Source: Cereibacter_A sp052244495
Lineage (GTDB): Bacteria > Pseudomonadota > Alphaproteobacteria > Rhodobacterales > Rhodobacteraceae
Length of the DNA: 64,000 nucleotides
Assembly (NCBI GenBank): GCA_052244495.1
Contig: JBQPXH010000001.1
Reading direction: 5' to 3' (one strand)
Shown: positions 34,666-43,210 of the stretch, piece by piece
Layout: each line of letters opens with the position of its first letter
Position numbering within the stretch: the first letter of the stretch is position 1
The notes under the pieces: generated by a model
Database searches by the model: none
Seen by the model: the letters and a program-made list of their open reading frames with translations, nothing else
Told to the model about the DNA's origin: nothing
Translations under genes and position numbers: made by a program

Positions 34666-36623
34666 TCGGCAGCCATCCTCTGCGCGGAGGCGCCACGGGT
34701 GGCGGCGTCCTCGATCCTCAGCGTGGCGCGGATCGCGCCCTTGCGACCGTCCTCGTAGGTGACCTCGGTCTCGGTGTAGATGCTGGTCCGCCCGTCGTAG
34801 AGCGCGGCGATCAGGTCGTGGTATTTCTCCTCGATGATCTTGCGGCGGACCTTGCGGGTGCGGGTCATCTCGCCGTCGTCGGCGTCGAGTTCCTTGTGCA
34901 GGATCAGGAAGCGGTGGACCTGGCAGCCCGAGAGCATCGGATCCTCGGCGACGGAGGCGTTCACCTCCTCCACATGTCCCTTCATCATCTCGTAGACGCG
35001 GGGATGTCCCGCCAGTTCCTGATAGGAGGAATAGGCGATGCCGTTCCGCTCGGCCCAGTTGCCGACCGCGTTCAGGTCGATGTTGATGAAGGCGGTGCAG
35101 CGGTCGCGGCCGTTGCCGAAGACCACGGCCTCAAGGATCGACGGATAGAACTTCAACTTGTTCTCGACGTATTTCGGCGCGAAGAGCCGTCCGTCGGCCA
35201 TCTTTCCCACATCCTTGGCGCGGTCGATGATCCGCAGGTGGCCGGTCGCTTCCTCGAAGAAGCCCGCGTCGCCCGTGGCGACCCAGCCCTCGGCATCCTT
35301 GGTCGAGGCGGTGCTCTCGGGGTTCTTGTAATAGGCCACGAAGGTGCCGGGAGAGCGGTAGAAGACCTCGCCGTTCTCGGCGATCCGCACCTCCACACCG
35401 GGCGAGGGCACGCCGACGGTATCCGACCGCACCTGCCCGTCGGGCTGCTGGGTGATGAAGACGGAGGCCTCGGTCTGGCCGTAGAGCTGCTTCAGGTTGA
35501 TCCCGAGCGAGCGGTAGAAATCGAAGATCTCCGGGCCGATCGCCTCGCCCGCGGTGTAGCCCACCCGGACGCGGCTGAACCCGAGCGTGTTCTTCAGCGG
35601 CCCGTAGATGATCTTGTCGCCGATCCAGTAGGCCAGGCGGTCGGCAAGGCCCACGGGCTTGCCGTCGAGGATCGCGGGCCCCACCCGGCGGGCGACCGCC
35701 ATGTAATGGTGGAACAGCGCCTTCTTGATCCGCCCGGCATCCTCCATGCGGATCATCACATTGGTCAGCTGCCCTTCGAAGACGCGGGGAGGGGCGAAGA
35801 AATAGGTGGGCCCGATCTCGCGCAGGTCGTTCATCATCGTGGTGGGGCTTTCGGGACAGTTCACGCAGAAGCCCGTCCACATCGCCTGCCCGATGGAGAA
35901 GATGAAATCGCCGACCCAGGCCATCGGCAGATAGGCCAGCACCTCGTCGCCGGGGCGGAGGCGGTCGAAGTCGACCGAGTTCTTCGAGGTCTCGATGATG
36001 TTGCGGTTCGACAGCACCACGCCCTTCGGCTTGCCCGTCGTGCCCGAGGTGTAGAGCATCACGCAGGTCGAGTCGTAGGTGAGCTCGGCGATCCGGTGGT
36101 CCAGTTCCTCGTCGAAGCGGTGGTGGGCGGCGCGGCCCTCGGCCACCACGTCGTCGAGCCAGTTCATGCGCGAGTGGTCGTATTTCCGCATGCCGCGCTT
36201 GTCGACATAGACCACCTGCTCGATGTGGTGGATGCGGTCCTGCACGTCGATGACCTTGTCGACCTGCTCCTGGTCGCCGCAGATCACGAAGCGGGCGCCG
36301 CAGTGGTCGAGGACATAGGCCATCTCTTCGGTCACGGCGTCCTGATAGAGCGGCACAGGCACTGCACCGCACATCTGCGCCGCGACCATCGACCAGTAGA
36401 GAGCGGGCCGGTTGCGCCCCACCACCGCCACATGGTCGCCGCGCCTGAGGCCCAGGGCTAAGAAGCCGAGCGCGATGGCGCGGATCTCGTCTGCGGCCTC
36501 GGCCCAGGTCCAGACCTGCCAGATGCCGAATTCCTTCTCGCGATAGGCGGGTTCCGATGCGAATGCGTCGGCGTTGCGCCGAAGCAGCGCCGGAATCGAG
36601 ACGAGACTTCCCGTTTCGGCCAT
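34662..36623 (-). CDS. long-chain acyl-CoA synthetase-like ligase (AMP-forming)
   Basis: A 653-residue adenylate-forming enzyme. The AMP-binding motif LYTSGTTGKPKGV lies near residue 190, followed by YGQTEASVF, TGDAGF and DRAKDVGKMADG with a C-terminal catalytic-lysine region. The size and domain pattern fit the FadD/FAA group (AMP-binding enzyme, TIGR-like long-chain fatty acid type). It heads the leftward transporter operon, suggesting the imported acid is activated on entry. The ATG at 36623 has GGAGGAGAGG upstream. Which acid is used is not readable. Confidence 0.87.
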   Translation of the reverse strand: MAETGSLVSIPALLRRNADAFASEPAYREKEFGIWQVWTWAEAADEIRAIALGFLALGLRRGDHVAVVGRNRPALYWSMVAAQMCGAVPVPLYQDAVTEEMAYVLDHCGARFVICGDQEQVDKVIDVQDRIHHIEQVVYVDKRGMRKYDHSRMNWLDDVVAEGRAAHHRFDEELDHRIAELTYDSTCVMLYTSGTTGKPKGVVLSNRNIIETSKNSVDFDRLRPGDEVLAYLPMAWVGDFIFSIGQAMWTGFCVNCPESPTTMMNDLREIGPTYFFAPPRVFEGQLTNVMIRMEDAGRIKKALFHHYMAVARRVGPAILDGKPVGLADRLAYWIGDKIIYGPLKNTLGFSRVRVGYTAGEAIGPEIFDFYRSLGINLKQLYGQTEASVFITQQPDGQVRSDTVGVPSPGVEVRIAENGEVFYRSPGTFVAYYKNPESTASTKDAEGWVATGDAGFFEEATGHLRIIDRAKDVGKMADGRLFAPKYVENKLKFYPSILEAVVFGNGRDRCTAFINIDLNAVGNWAERNGIAYSSYQELAGHPRVYEMMKGHVEEVNASVAEDPMLSGCQVHRFLILHKELDADDGEMTRTRKVRRKIIEEKYHDLIAALYDGRTSIYTETEVTYEDGRKGAIRATLRIEDAATRGASAQRMAAE

Positions 36624-37034
36624 TCCTCTCCTCCCTGATGCGGTCCGCCTCCTCCTCGGCGAACCGGTGCGAGGCCGGATTCTTGCCGATCCGCGTTGCC
36701 TGCCCGAGGACAGTCCCCCGCAATGGTTGCGCGACTTTTTCGCAATCCTTGCGAATTGTAACAGTGCCTGCGCCTGCGACGTGGCGCCGATGCCTGCCGG
36801 TCGCGAGGCACCTGTGCTGACGACCGCGGCAGCGCCGCCTGCGGGGGCTCGATGCCCTCGCAGGTGGCACCTCCCCTCCGGACCGCCGCCCGGCCGCCTG
36901 TCCGCCTCCGTTCCTCCGGGTGCGCGGGGGGCTCCTTCCGCAGGCTGGGCTTGTGACGCGGCGTGGCGTCATGCCGATCCCCCTTCCGCCACCGGCCCCC
37001 ACGATGCTAGCCAAGCATCCGGGGAGGACGACGG
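36624..37034. other. divergent intergenic region before ligase and kinase genes
   Basis: No gene is seen in these 411 bp between the leftward ligase start and the rightward kinase start. They hold a perfect inverted repeat TTCGCAA-TCC-TTGCGAA (36739-36755), an adjacent TTGCG half-site at about 36727, and a second inverted repeat TGACGC-N6-GCGTCA (36954-36971). Both are probable regulatory sites. GGGGAGGA just before 37035 is the kinase ribosome binding site. Confidence 0.6.
36739..36755. promoter_or_regulatory. 7-bp inverted repeat TTCGCAA-N3-TTGCGAA
   Basis: A perfect 7+3+7 palindrome about 116 bp before the ligase start, with another TTGCG half-site close by on the left. In this region of few A/T bases it is a strong operator candidate for the transporter operon. 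TTGCAA-type repeats are known for ScfR-family acyl-CoA regulators (such as PccR in R. sphaeroides); whether that family acts here is unknown. Confidence 0.5.
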
Positions 37035-38957
37035 ATGCCGGAGAGAGAGGAGGCGCTCGAGGCGCTCACGCGGGCGGGGCTGAACCTGATCCAGCAGGCG
37101 CTGTCGATCTACGACAGCGACCTGAAGCTCGCGGTCTGGAACCGCCGCTTCCGCGAGATGTTCGACCTGCCCGAGCGGCTTGCGACCTCCGGTGCGGATT
37201 TCACCGAGACGATCCGTTATCTCGTCGAGCGCGGCGAATACGGGCCGGTCGAGGATCCGGACGAGGCCGTGCGCATCCGCGTGGCGGCCGCCCGCACCTT
37301 CCAGCCGCACTACATGGAACGCGAGCGCCCCTCGGGCCGCTGGATCTCGGTCGAGGGCGCGCCGCTGCCGCAGGGCGGCTGGGTCACGGTCTATACGGAC
37401 ATCACCGAGATCAAGCTGCAGGAGGGCCTGCTGCGCGCCCGCTCCGAGGTTCTGTCGGGCGAGGTGCTGGCCCATGCCGAACGGCTGGCGCAGGCGAACC
37501 GGGCGCTCGCCGCCACCAATGCAGCCCTGGAAGAGGCGCAGCGCGAACTGACCGAGATGGAGGCCCGCACCCGGCTCACGACCGAGATGATGCCGGCCCA
37601 TATCGCCCACGTCGGCCGCGACCTGCGCTACACCTATTCGAACCGCAGGCTCTCGGCCGTGATCCCCGGCAGGCCTTCGGAGATCGTCGGCCTCACGGGG
37701 CGCGAGGCGCTTGGCGAGGAGGTCTTCGGCCGGATCCGTCCCTGCCTTTTCCGCGCGCTCGATGGCGAGGCCTCGGTGCTGGAATTCACCGACGAGGACA
37801 GCGGCTCGCGCATCCGCGCGGCCTTTACCCCCGACCGGACCGGCGACGGGCCGATCAACGGCGTCTATATCCTGTCGATGGATGTCACCGCCGAGACGCA
37901 GGCGCGCGAGGCGCTGATCCAGACCCGCAAGCGCGAGCTGACGGCGCATCTGACCTCCGGCCTTGCCCATGATTTCGCGAACCTGCTGACGGTCATTCTC
38001 GGGCTGCAGGGCAGGCTCGACCGGATGGAACTGCCCGAGGAGGGCCGGCAGCTCGTCGCAGCCACGGTGGCGGCCGCGCGCCGCGGCGGCGTGCTGCTCG
38101 ACCAGATCGCCTCGATCTCGGGCAAGCGGGCCCTCAATCCGACCGCCACCGTTCTCGCGCGCTTCCTGTCGGACCTGCATCTCATCGCGGGCCCCACGCT
38201 TCCCGACGGCGTGACGCTCGAGATCGTCATGCCCGAGCCCATCCCGCCGGTGATGCTCGATGCGGGCGCGCTTCAGGATGCGGCGCTGAACCTCATCCTG
38301 AACGCTCGTGACGCGATCGGACCCGGGGGCGGCACCATCCGCCTGACGGCCCGGCCCGTGCGCGCGGCCTGGATCGAGATCCTCGTCGAGGATGACGGCC
38401 CGGGCTTCACCGAGGCGGCGCTCGAGCATGCGCTCGATCCCTTCTTCACCACCAAGGGCGGGGTCGGGTCCGGGCTCGGCCTCTCGATGGTCTACGACCA
38501 GATCAAGCTCGCCGGCGGCACGGTGCGGATCGGCAACCGCGCGGGGGGCGGGGCTGTGGTCCAGCTCCGCCTGCCGCTGCGTCCGGCCGACGAGGCCGCC
38601 GCGCCGACCCTCGTCCTCCTCGTCGAGGATGATCCCGACATCCGCGAGACGGTGCGCGGGATGCTGCGCGACGCAGGCCACAGCGTGATCGAGGCGGCGA
38701 GCGCCGACGAGGCGCTGACGCTGATCGACCTGCCCGGCCTCGGGCTCGTGGTGTCGGACGTGAACCTGCCGGGCCGGCGGTCGGGCCTCGATCTTGCCGA
38801 GGCGCTGGCCGAGCGCGACCATCCCGCGCGGCTTGTGCTGATGACCTCGTTGCCTGCAGGCGATGCCCGCCGGGCGCGGGCCGAGGCGCTGGCGACCGTG
38901 CTGCCCAAACCCTTCGACGCCGGCAGTCTCGCCGCCTGCCTGAGGGGGGAGGCATGA
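37035..38957 (+). CDS. PAS-domain hybrid histidine kinase
   Basis: A 640-residue cytoplasmic hybrid sensor kinase with no membrane segment. An N-terminal PAS-type domain (about 14-125) is followed by a short coiled coil (about 128-180) and a second PAS-like segment (about 180-290). The phosphoacceptor is His312 in GLAHDFANLL. The ATPase domain has NLILNARDAIG (N box, ~419-429), DDGPGF and GSGLGLSMV. A C-terminal receiver domain (about 525-640) has acidic EDD near 531 and Asp575 as phosphoacceptor. The stop overlaps the response regulator start (ATGA). The cytoplasmic PAS domains suggest an internal signal. Confidence 0.92.
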   Translation: MPEREEALEALTRAGLNLIQQALSIYDSDLKLAVWNRRFREMFDLPERLATSGADFTETIRYLVERGEYGPVEDPDEAVRIRVAAARTFQPHYMERERPSGRWISVEGAPLPQGGWVTVYTDITEIKLQEGLLRARSEVLSGEVLAHAERLAQANRALAATNAALEEAQRELTEMEARTRLTTEMMPAHIAHVGRDLRYTYSNRRLSAVIPGRPSEIVGLTGREALGEEVFGRIRPCLFRALDGEASVLEFTDEDSGSRIRAAFTPDRTGDGPINGVYILSMDVTAETQAREALIQTRKRELTAHLTSGLAHDFANLLTVILGLQGRLDRMELPEEGRQLVAATVAAARRGGVLLDQIASISGKRALNPTATVLARFLSDLHLIAGPTLPDGVTLEIVMPEPIPPVMLDAGALQDAALNLILNARDAIGPGGGTIRLTARPVRAAWIEILVEDDGPGFTEAALEHALDPFFTTKGGVGSGLGLSMVYDQIKLAGGTVRIGNRAGGGAVVQLRLPLRPADEAAAPTLVLLVEDDPDIRETVRGMLRDAGHSVIEAASADEALTLIDLPGLGLVVSDVNLPGRRSGLDLAEALAERDHPARLVLMTSLPAGDARRARAEALATVLPKPFDAGSLAACLRGEA

Positions 38958-39661
38958 GCCGCGCGCCCCATGTGGCCATCCTCGACGACGAGCCCGAGAT
39001 CCGCCGGATGCTCGCGCTCGCGCTCGAGGAGGCGGGCTTCCAGACCACCGCCTTCGGTCGCGCGACCGAGTTCGAGGCGGCGCTGAAGCGGCGCGCGCCC
39101 GATGTCTGCCTCGTCGATCTGGGGCTGCCCGACCGCGACGGGCTGGCCGTCGTCCACCGGCTCGCGCTCGAGTCGGGCGCGGCGATCATCATCGTTTCGG
39201 GCCGCGCGCAGGTGCAGGATCGGGTGACGGGCCTCGAACTGGGCGCCGACGACTACATCATCAAGCCCTTCGATCCGGCCGAAGTGGTGGCCCGCGTGCG
39301 CGCCCGGCTGAGAAAGGGACGCACCGAGAGCCTGCCCGCCACCCAGACGGCACATTTCTCCGGCTGGACGGCCCATTTCGACCGCTACCTCCTCGTGGCC
39401 GAGGACGGGACCGAGGTCGCCTTCTCGCATGCCGAGGGCGAGGTGCTGCGGCTCTTCCTCGAGAGCCCGCGGCGGCTGATCTCGCGCGCGCAGATGCAGG
39501 AGAGCCTCGGCGGCGCGGCCGGCGAAAGCTTCGACCGGGCGATGGACGTGCGGATCTCGCGCCTGCGCACGAAGCTGGGCGAGGATCCGCGCAACCCCAC
39601 GCTCATCAAGACGATCTACGGCGCGGGCTATATCTTCCTCGGCGAGGTGGAGTGGCGGTAG
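38954..39661 (+). CDS. OmpR-type response regulator
   Basis: A 235-residue regulator. The receiver domain has acidic residues at 11-12, phosphoacceptor Asp55 and the conserved Lys104 in YIIKPFDP. The C-terminal winged-helix domain (about 140-235) has MDVRISRLRTKLGEDP and GAGYIF, as in OmpR/PhoB regulators. It is the natural partner of the hybrid kinase, to which it is translationally coupled. Target genes are not evident from position; it stands convergent with chrA. Confidence 0.92.
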   Translation: MSRAPHVAILDDEPEIRRMLALALEEAGFQTTAFGRATEFEAALKRRAPDVCLVDLGLPDRDGLAVVHRLALESGAAIIIVSGRAQVQDRVTGLELGADDYIIKPFDPAEVVARVRARLRKGRTESLPATQTAHFSGWTAHFDRYLLVAEDGTEVAFSHAEGEVLRLFLESPRRLISRAQMQESLGGAAGESFDRAMDVRISRLRTKLGEDPRNPTLIKTIYGAGYIFLGEVEWR

Positions 39662-39686
39662 GCCCGGCGGTCGCGACGCCTCCGGC

Positions 39687-40856
39687 TCAGAGCGCCGCCG
39701 CCCCCAGCCCCGCACCCGCGAGCACGACCCAGATCGGCGGGACCCGCCACTGCGTGAGGAGCACGAAGCCGCCGACAGCCATCGCGAAGGGCAGGGGGCC
39801 GGTGACGCCCGATGTGAAGACGGGGTTCCACAGGGCCGCCCCGAGGATGCCCACCACCGCCGCATTCGCGCCCTGCATCGCCGATTGCGCCCGGGGCGCG
39901 CGGCGGAGCGCGTCCCAGAACGGCAGGACACCGCAGAGCAGCAGCATCCCCGGCGCGAAGATCGCCACCAGCGCCACCACCGCGCCGACCGGCCCCTCGG
40001 CAACGGCACCGAGGTAGGCTGCGAAGGTGAAGAGCGGTCCCGGCACGGCCTGCGCCGCGCCGTAGCCCGCGAGGAAGGCATCCGGCGGCACGAGGCCCGG
40101 TCGCACCACCTCGGCCTCGAGAAGCGGCAGGACGACATGGCCGCCGCCGAAGACCAGCGCCCCGGCCCGCGCGACACCATCCGCCAGCGCGAGAAGCGGC
40201 GAGAGTCCGGCGAGGAGCGGCAGGACGAGCAGGAGCCCGGCCACGGTGCCGAGGCAGGCGATGCCCGCGCGCCGCGTGAGGGGAAGCGCGAGACGCCCGC
40301 CCTCCACCGGCTCTCCGCGCCCGATCAGCACTCCCACCAGCGCGCCGAGAAGAATGGCACCAATCTGGCCGGCCGCTCCGGGTGCGAGCACCGCCAGCGC
40401 GGCGGCGGCGGCGGCAAGGCTCGCCCTCTCGCGGTCGGGGCAGAGGCTCCGGCCCATGCCCCAGACCGCCTGCGCCACAATGGCCACGGCCACGACCTTC
40501 AGCCCCGCCAGCGCCCCCTCGGCCGCCGGATGGTCGATCCCGCCCGCGGCCAGACCGAAGGCCGCCATCAGCGCCGCGGACGGCAGGGTGAACCCGGCCC
40601 AGGCCGCCAGGGCGCCCGGCAGGCCCGCGCGCAAGAGTCCCAGTGCAAAGCCCACCTGGCTCGAGGCCGGCCCCGGCAGGAACTGGCAGAGCGCCACGAG
40701 GTCCGCATAGGCGCCATCGCCGAGCCAGCGCCTGCGGACGACGAGTTCATCGCGAAAGTATCCCAGATGCGCGACCGGACCCCCGAAGGAGGTGAGCCCG
40801 AGCTTGAGGAAGGCGAGGAACACTTCACCCGCCCCCGCGCCACTCTCCGCCTGCAT
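39687..40856 (-). CDS. chrA: chromate transporter
   Basis: A 389-residue two-repeat ChrA protein that exports chromate, with roughly ten hydrophobic segments. Each half has the ChrA pattern: GLTSFGGPVAHLGYFRDELVVRRRW in the first and ARAGALVFGGGHVVLPLLEAEVV in the second. The second repeat also contains AQAVPGPLFTFAAYLG. The start at 40856 has GGGGAGCA upstream; the longer frame beyond is not ChrA-like. A GGCAAG repeat lies 49 bp upstream of the start. It is divergent from rpsD. Confidence 0.92.
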   Translation of the reverse strand: MQAESGAGAGEVFLAFLKLGLTSFGGPVAHLGYFRDELVVRRRWLGDGAYADLVALCQFLPGPASSQVGFALGLLRAGLPGALAAWAGFTLPSAALMAAFGLAAGGIDHPAAEGALAGLKVVAVAIVAQAVWGMGRSLCPDRERASLAAAAAALAVLAPGAAGQIGAILLGALVGVLIGRGEPVEGGRLALPLTRRAGIACLGTVAGLLLVLPLLAGLSPLLALADGVARAGALVFGGGHVVLPLLEAEVVRPGLVPPDAFLAGYGAAQAVPGPLFTFAAYLGAVAEGPVGAVVALVAIFAPGMLLLCGVLPFWDALRRAPRAQSAMQGANAAVVGILGAALWNPVFTSGVTGPLPFAMAVGGFVLLTQWRVPPIWVVLAGAGLGAAAL

Positions 40857-40904
40857 CCGCTGCTCCCCTTGCCTGCGCGTGAGGATGGCGCATCCTGCGT
40901 CGCA

Positions 40905-40940
40905 GGCAAGGGCAAGGGCAAGGGCAAGGGCAAGGGCAAG
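40905..40940. repeat. GGCAAG hexamer tandem repeat, six copies
   Basis: Six perfect tandem copies of GGCAAG (CTTGCC on the chrA strand) lie 49 bp upstream of the chrA start. The array is in the chrA leader or promoter region, where changes in copy number could alter spacing or mRNA structure. No other array of this kind was noticed in the window. Confidence 0.85.
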
Positions 40941-41096
40941 GAGAGTGGAGTGGCAGTGGGATCTCGTCCCGGCCGTGGCGGATCGGACCTCCTCGGCCTC
41001 CGCCTCCGGCACATCGGATGTCGGGAGGAAGCGTCCTGCCGGCCATGCGTCGGGGCGCCTGCGGCGCCGCGCGTCACCTGCGGTGGGGAGGGGCTG

Positions 41097-41124
41097 TTGA
41101 CTCCGCCTCCGGCGCGAGTATAAG
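41097..41124 (+). promoter_or_regulatory. rpsD promoter
   Basis: TTGACT (41097-41102) and TATAAG (41119-41124), separated by 16 bp, match the sigma-70 consensus well. The transcript would start near 41131, giving a leader of about 115 nt before the GTG start of rpsD. Confidence 0.65.
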
Positions 41125-41131
41125 CGCGCAT

Positions 41132-41156
41132 CCCCGGGCAATCGGCCCGGGGTTTT
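41132..41156 (+). promoter_or_regulatory. rpsD leader hairpin with T-run
   Basis: CCCCGGGC (41132-41139) and GCCCGGGG (41145-41152) form an 8-bp stem with a 5-nt loop, directly followed by TTTT. It sits at the 5' end of the predicted rpsD transcript. Downstream in the leader are a CCCC/GGGG stem (41173-41184) and a CCCG-GAAA-CGGG tetraloop stem (41196-41207). Early attenuation, or autoregulation by S4, is possible. Confidence 0.5.
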
Positions 41157-41244
41157 CATTGGTGTTGGTGGCCCCCGCGAGGGGATGACCTGTCGCCCGG
41201 AAACGGGAAAGGACAACGCCCTTCACGCTCGAAGGAGATCAGCG

Positions 41245-41865
41245 GTGACCAAACGCACCTCTGCCAAGTACAAGATCGACCGCCGTATGGGCGAGAACAT
41301 CTGGGGCCGTCCGAAGTCCCCGGTGAACAAGCGCGAATACGGCCCCGGCCAGCACGGCCAGCGCCGCAAGAACAAGCTGTCGGACTTCGGCACGCAGCTG
41401 CGCGCCAAGCAGAAGCTCAAGGGCTACTACGGCGACCTGACCGAGAAGCAGTTCCGCAAGATCTACACCGAGGCCGAGCGCGTCAAGGGCGACACCGGCG
41501 AGATGCTGGTCGGCCTGCTCGAGCGCCGTCTCGACGCGATCGTCTACCGCGCCAAGTTCGTGCCGACCATCTTCGCCGCCCGCCAGTTCGTGAACCACGG
41601 CCACGTGACCGTAAACGGCCAGCGCGTGAACATCGGCTCCTACCGCTGCAAGGAAGGCGACGTGATCCAGGTGCGCGAGAAGTCGCGCCAGCTCGCCATC
41701 GTGCTCGAGGCCACCCAGCTGGCCGAGCGCGACGTGCCGGACTATGTCGAAGTCGACTATTCGAAGATGACGGCCACCTTCGTCCGCACCCCGGGTCTGG
41801 GCGACGTGCCCTATCCGGTGCAGATGGAACCGAACCTCGTGGTCGAATTCTACGCGAAGAACTGA
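41245..41865 (+). CDS. rpsD: 30S ribosomal protein S4
   Basis: A 206-residue primary 16S rRNA-binding protein that nucleates 30S assembly. It starts with GTG: TKRTSAKYKIDRRMG follows, then the conserved YGPGQHGQRRKNKLSDFG and an S4 domain (about residues 95-160) with RLDAIVYRAKFVPTIFAARQFVNHGHV. GAAGGAGAT lies 5 bp upstream. The ORF could extend further upstream, but the GTG matches S4 length and sequence. Monocistronic here, unlike the E. coli alpha operon. Confidence 0.97.
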   Translation: MTKRTSAKYKIDRRMGENIWGRPKSPVNKREYGPGQHGQRRKNKLSDFGTQLRAKQKLKGYYGDLTEKQFRKIYTEAERVKGDTGEMLVGLLERRLDAIVYRAKFVPTIFAARQFVNHGHVTVNGQRVNIGSYRCKEGDVIQVREKSRQLAIVLEATQLAERDVPDYVEVDYSKMTATFVRTPGLGDVPYPVQMEPNLVVEFYAKN

Positions 41866-41953
41866 GGCGGCGGGGCGCATGCCGCCCCGTCCCATGGGTG
41901 CGAGCGCTATCCTGCGGCCCAGCCGCAGTCGTCATGGCCTCCATCCGACCTGC

Positions 41954-41984
41954 GGCCGCTCCCTCTCGGGGAGCGGCCATTTTT
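41954..41984 (+). terminator. rpsD terminator
   Basis: A perfect 10-bp stem GGCCGCTCCC/GGGAGCGGCC with a 5-nt TCTCG loop is followed by ATTTTT, a classic intrinsic terminator. A weaker hairpin (GGCGGGGC/GCCGCCCC type) lies closer to the stop, at about 41868-41890. Confidence 0.85.
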
Positions 41985-42124
41985 CTTCCCTACATGCAGC
42001 GCGCGCATCTACGCCTTGTGGCCTATCGGTCGCATGGCCCCAAGACCCTCACGTTCCCGTTGAGTTCGCACTGGTCTCGCCGCCTCGCCGCGGATAGAAC
42101 CCGGCTGGCAGAGGAAGGTGACCC

Positions 42125-43210
42125 ATGAGCGACGCCATACGCCCCCAGCCGGGTATTCTCGAAATCGCCCTCTATGAGGGCGGAAAAAGCCATGTGGCGG
42201 GCATCCAGAACGCGCTGAAGCTCTCATCGAACGAGAATCCCTTCGGCCCTTCGCCGAAAGCGAAGGACGCGTTCCTGCGCTCGGTGCATACGCTGCACCG
42301 CTATCCCTCGACCGACCATGCGGGCCTGCGCCACGCCATCGCCGAGGTGCACGGGCTCGACCCCGCCCGCGTGATCTGCGGCGTCGGCTCGGACGAGATC
42401 ATCACCTTCCTGTGCCAGGCCTATGCCGGGCCGCACACCGATGTCGTCTTCACCGAGCACGGCTTCCTCATGTACCGCATCTCGGCCCTCGCGGTCGGGG
42501 CCAATCCGGTCGAGGTGCCCGAGCGCGAGCGGACGACGGATGTCGATGCGATCCTCGCCGCCTGCACGCCGCATACGCGACTGGTGTTCCTTGCCAATCC
42601 GAACAACCCGACCGGCACCATGATCGGCCAGGCGGATCTCGCACGGCTGGCCGAGGGGCTGCCGCCGCAGGCGCTGCTCGTTCTCGACGGGGCCTATGCC
42701 GAATACGTTCCGGGCTATGATGCCGGCCTCGCCCTGGTCGAGGAGCGTGGCAATGTCGTCATGACGCGGACCTTCTCGAAGATCTACGGGCTCGGCGGGC
42801 TGCGGGTGGGCTGGGGCTACGGGCCAATGGCCATCATCGACGTGCTGAACCGGATCCGAGGGCCGTTCAACCTTTCGACCACGCAGCTCGAGACGGCCGA
42901 GGCCGCGGTTCGTGATCAGGACCACGTCGCCCGTTGCCGGGCGGACAATGCCCGCTGGCGCGTCTGGCTGGCCGAGGCTCTGGCGGAAATCGGTGTGCCG
43001 TCAGACACATCCATGGCGAACTTCATCCTCGCCCGCTTCTCGGACAGCGACGAGGCCGAGGCTTGTGACCTCTACCTGCAGAGCCAGGGCCTGATCGTGC
43101 GCCGCGTGGCGGGCTACAAGCTGCCGCACTGCCTGCGCATCACCATCGGCGACGAGGCCTCGTGCCGCCGCGTGGCCCATGCGATCGGCCAGTTCAAGAG
43201 GATGCGCTGA
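42125..43210 (+). CDS. hisC: histidinol-phosphate/aromatic aminotransferase
   Basis: A 361-residue fold-type I PLP aminotransferase of the HisC family. It has KLSSNENPFGPSP at the N-terminus, ANPNNPTGT, the cofactor lysine in TFSKIYGLGGLRVGWG and NRIRGPFNLS. HisC converts imidazole-acetol phosphate; many homologues instead transaminate aromatic 2-oxoacids. Coupling to the prephenate dehydrogenase gene by TGATG supports an aromatic amino acid role. GAGGAAGG precedes the ATG. Confidence 0.88.
   Translation: MSDAIRPQPGILEIALYEGGKSHVAGIQNALKLSSNENPFGPSPKAKDAFLRSVHTLHRYPSTDHAGLRHAIAEVHGLDPARVICGVGSDEIITFLCQAYAGPHTDVVFTEHGFLMYRISALAVGANPVEVPERERTTDVDAILAACTPHTRLVFLANPNNPTGTMIGQADLARLAEGLPPQALLVLDGAYAEYVPGYDAGLALVEERGNVVMTRTFSKIYGLGGLRVGWGYGPMAIIDVLNRIRGPFNLSTTQLETAEAAVRDQDHVARCRADNARWRVWLAEALAEIGVPSDTSMANFILARFSDSDEAEACDLYLQSQGLIVRRVAGYKLPHCLRITIGDEASCRRVAHAIGQFKRMR

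Noticed and set aside
40905..40940. CRISPR-like array
   Set aside because: Only a contiguous 6-bp microsatellite, with no spacers and no cas genes in the window.
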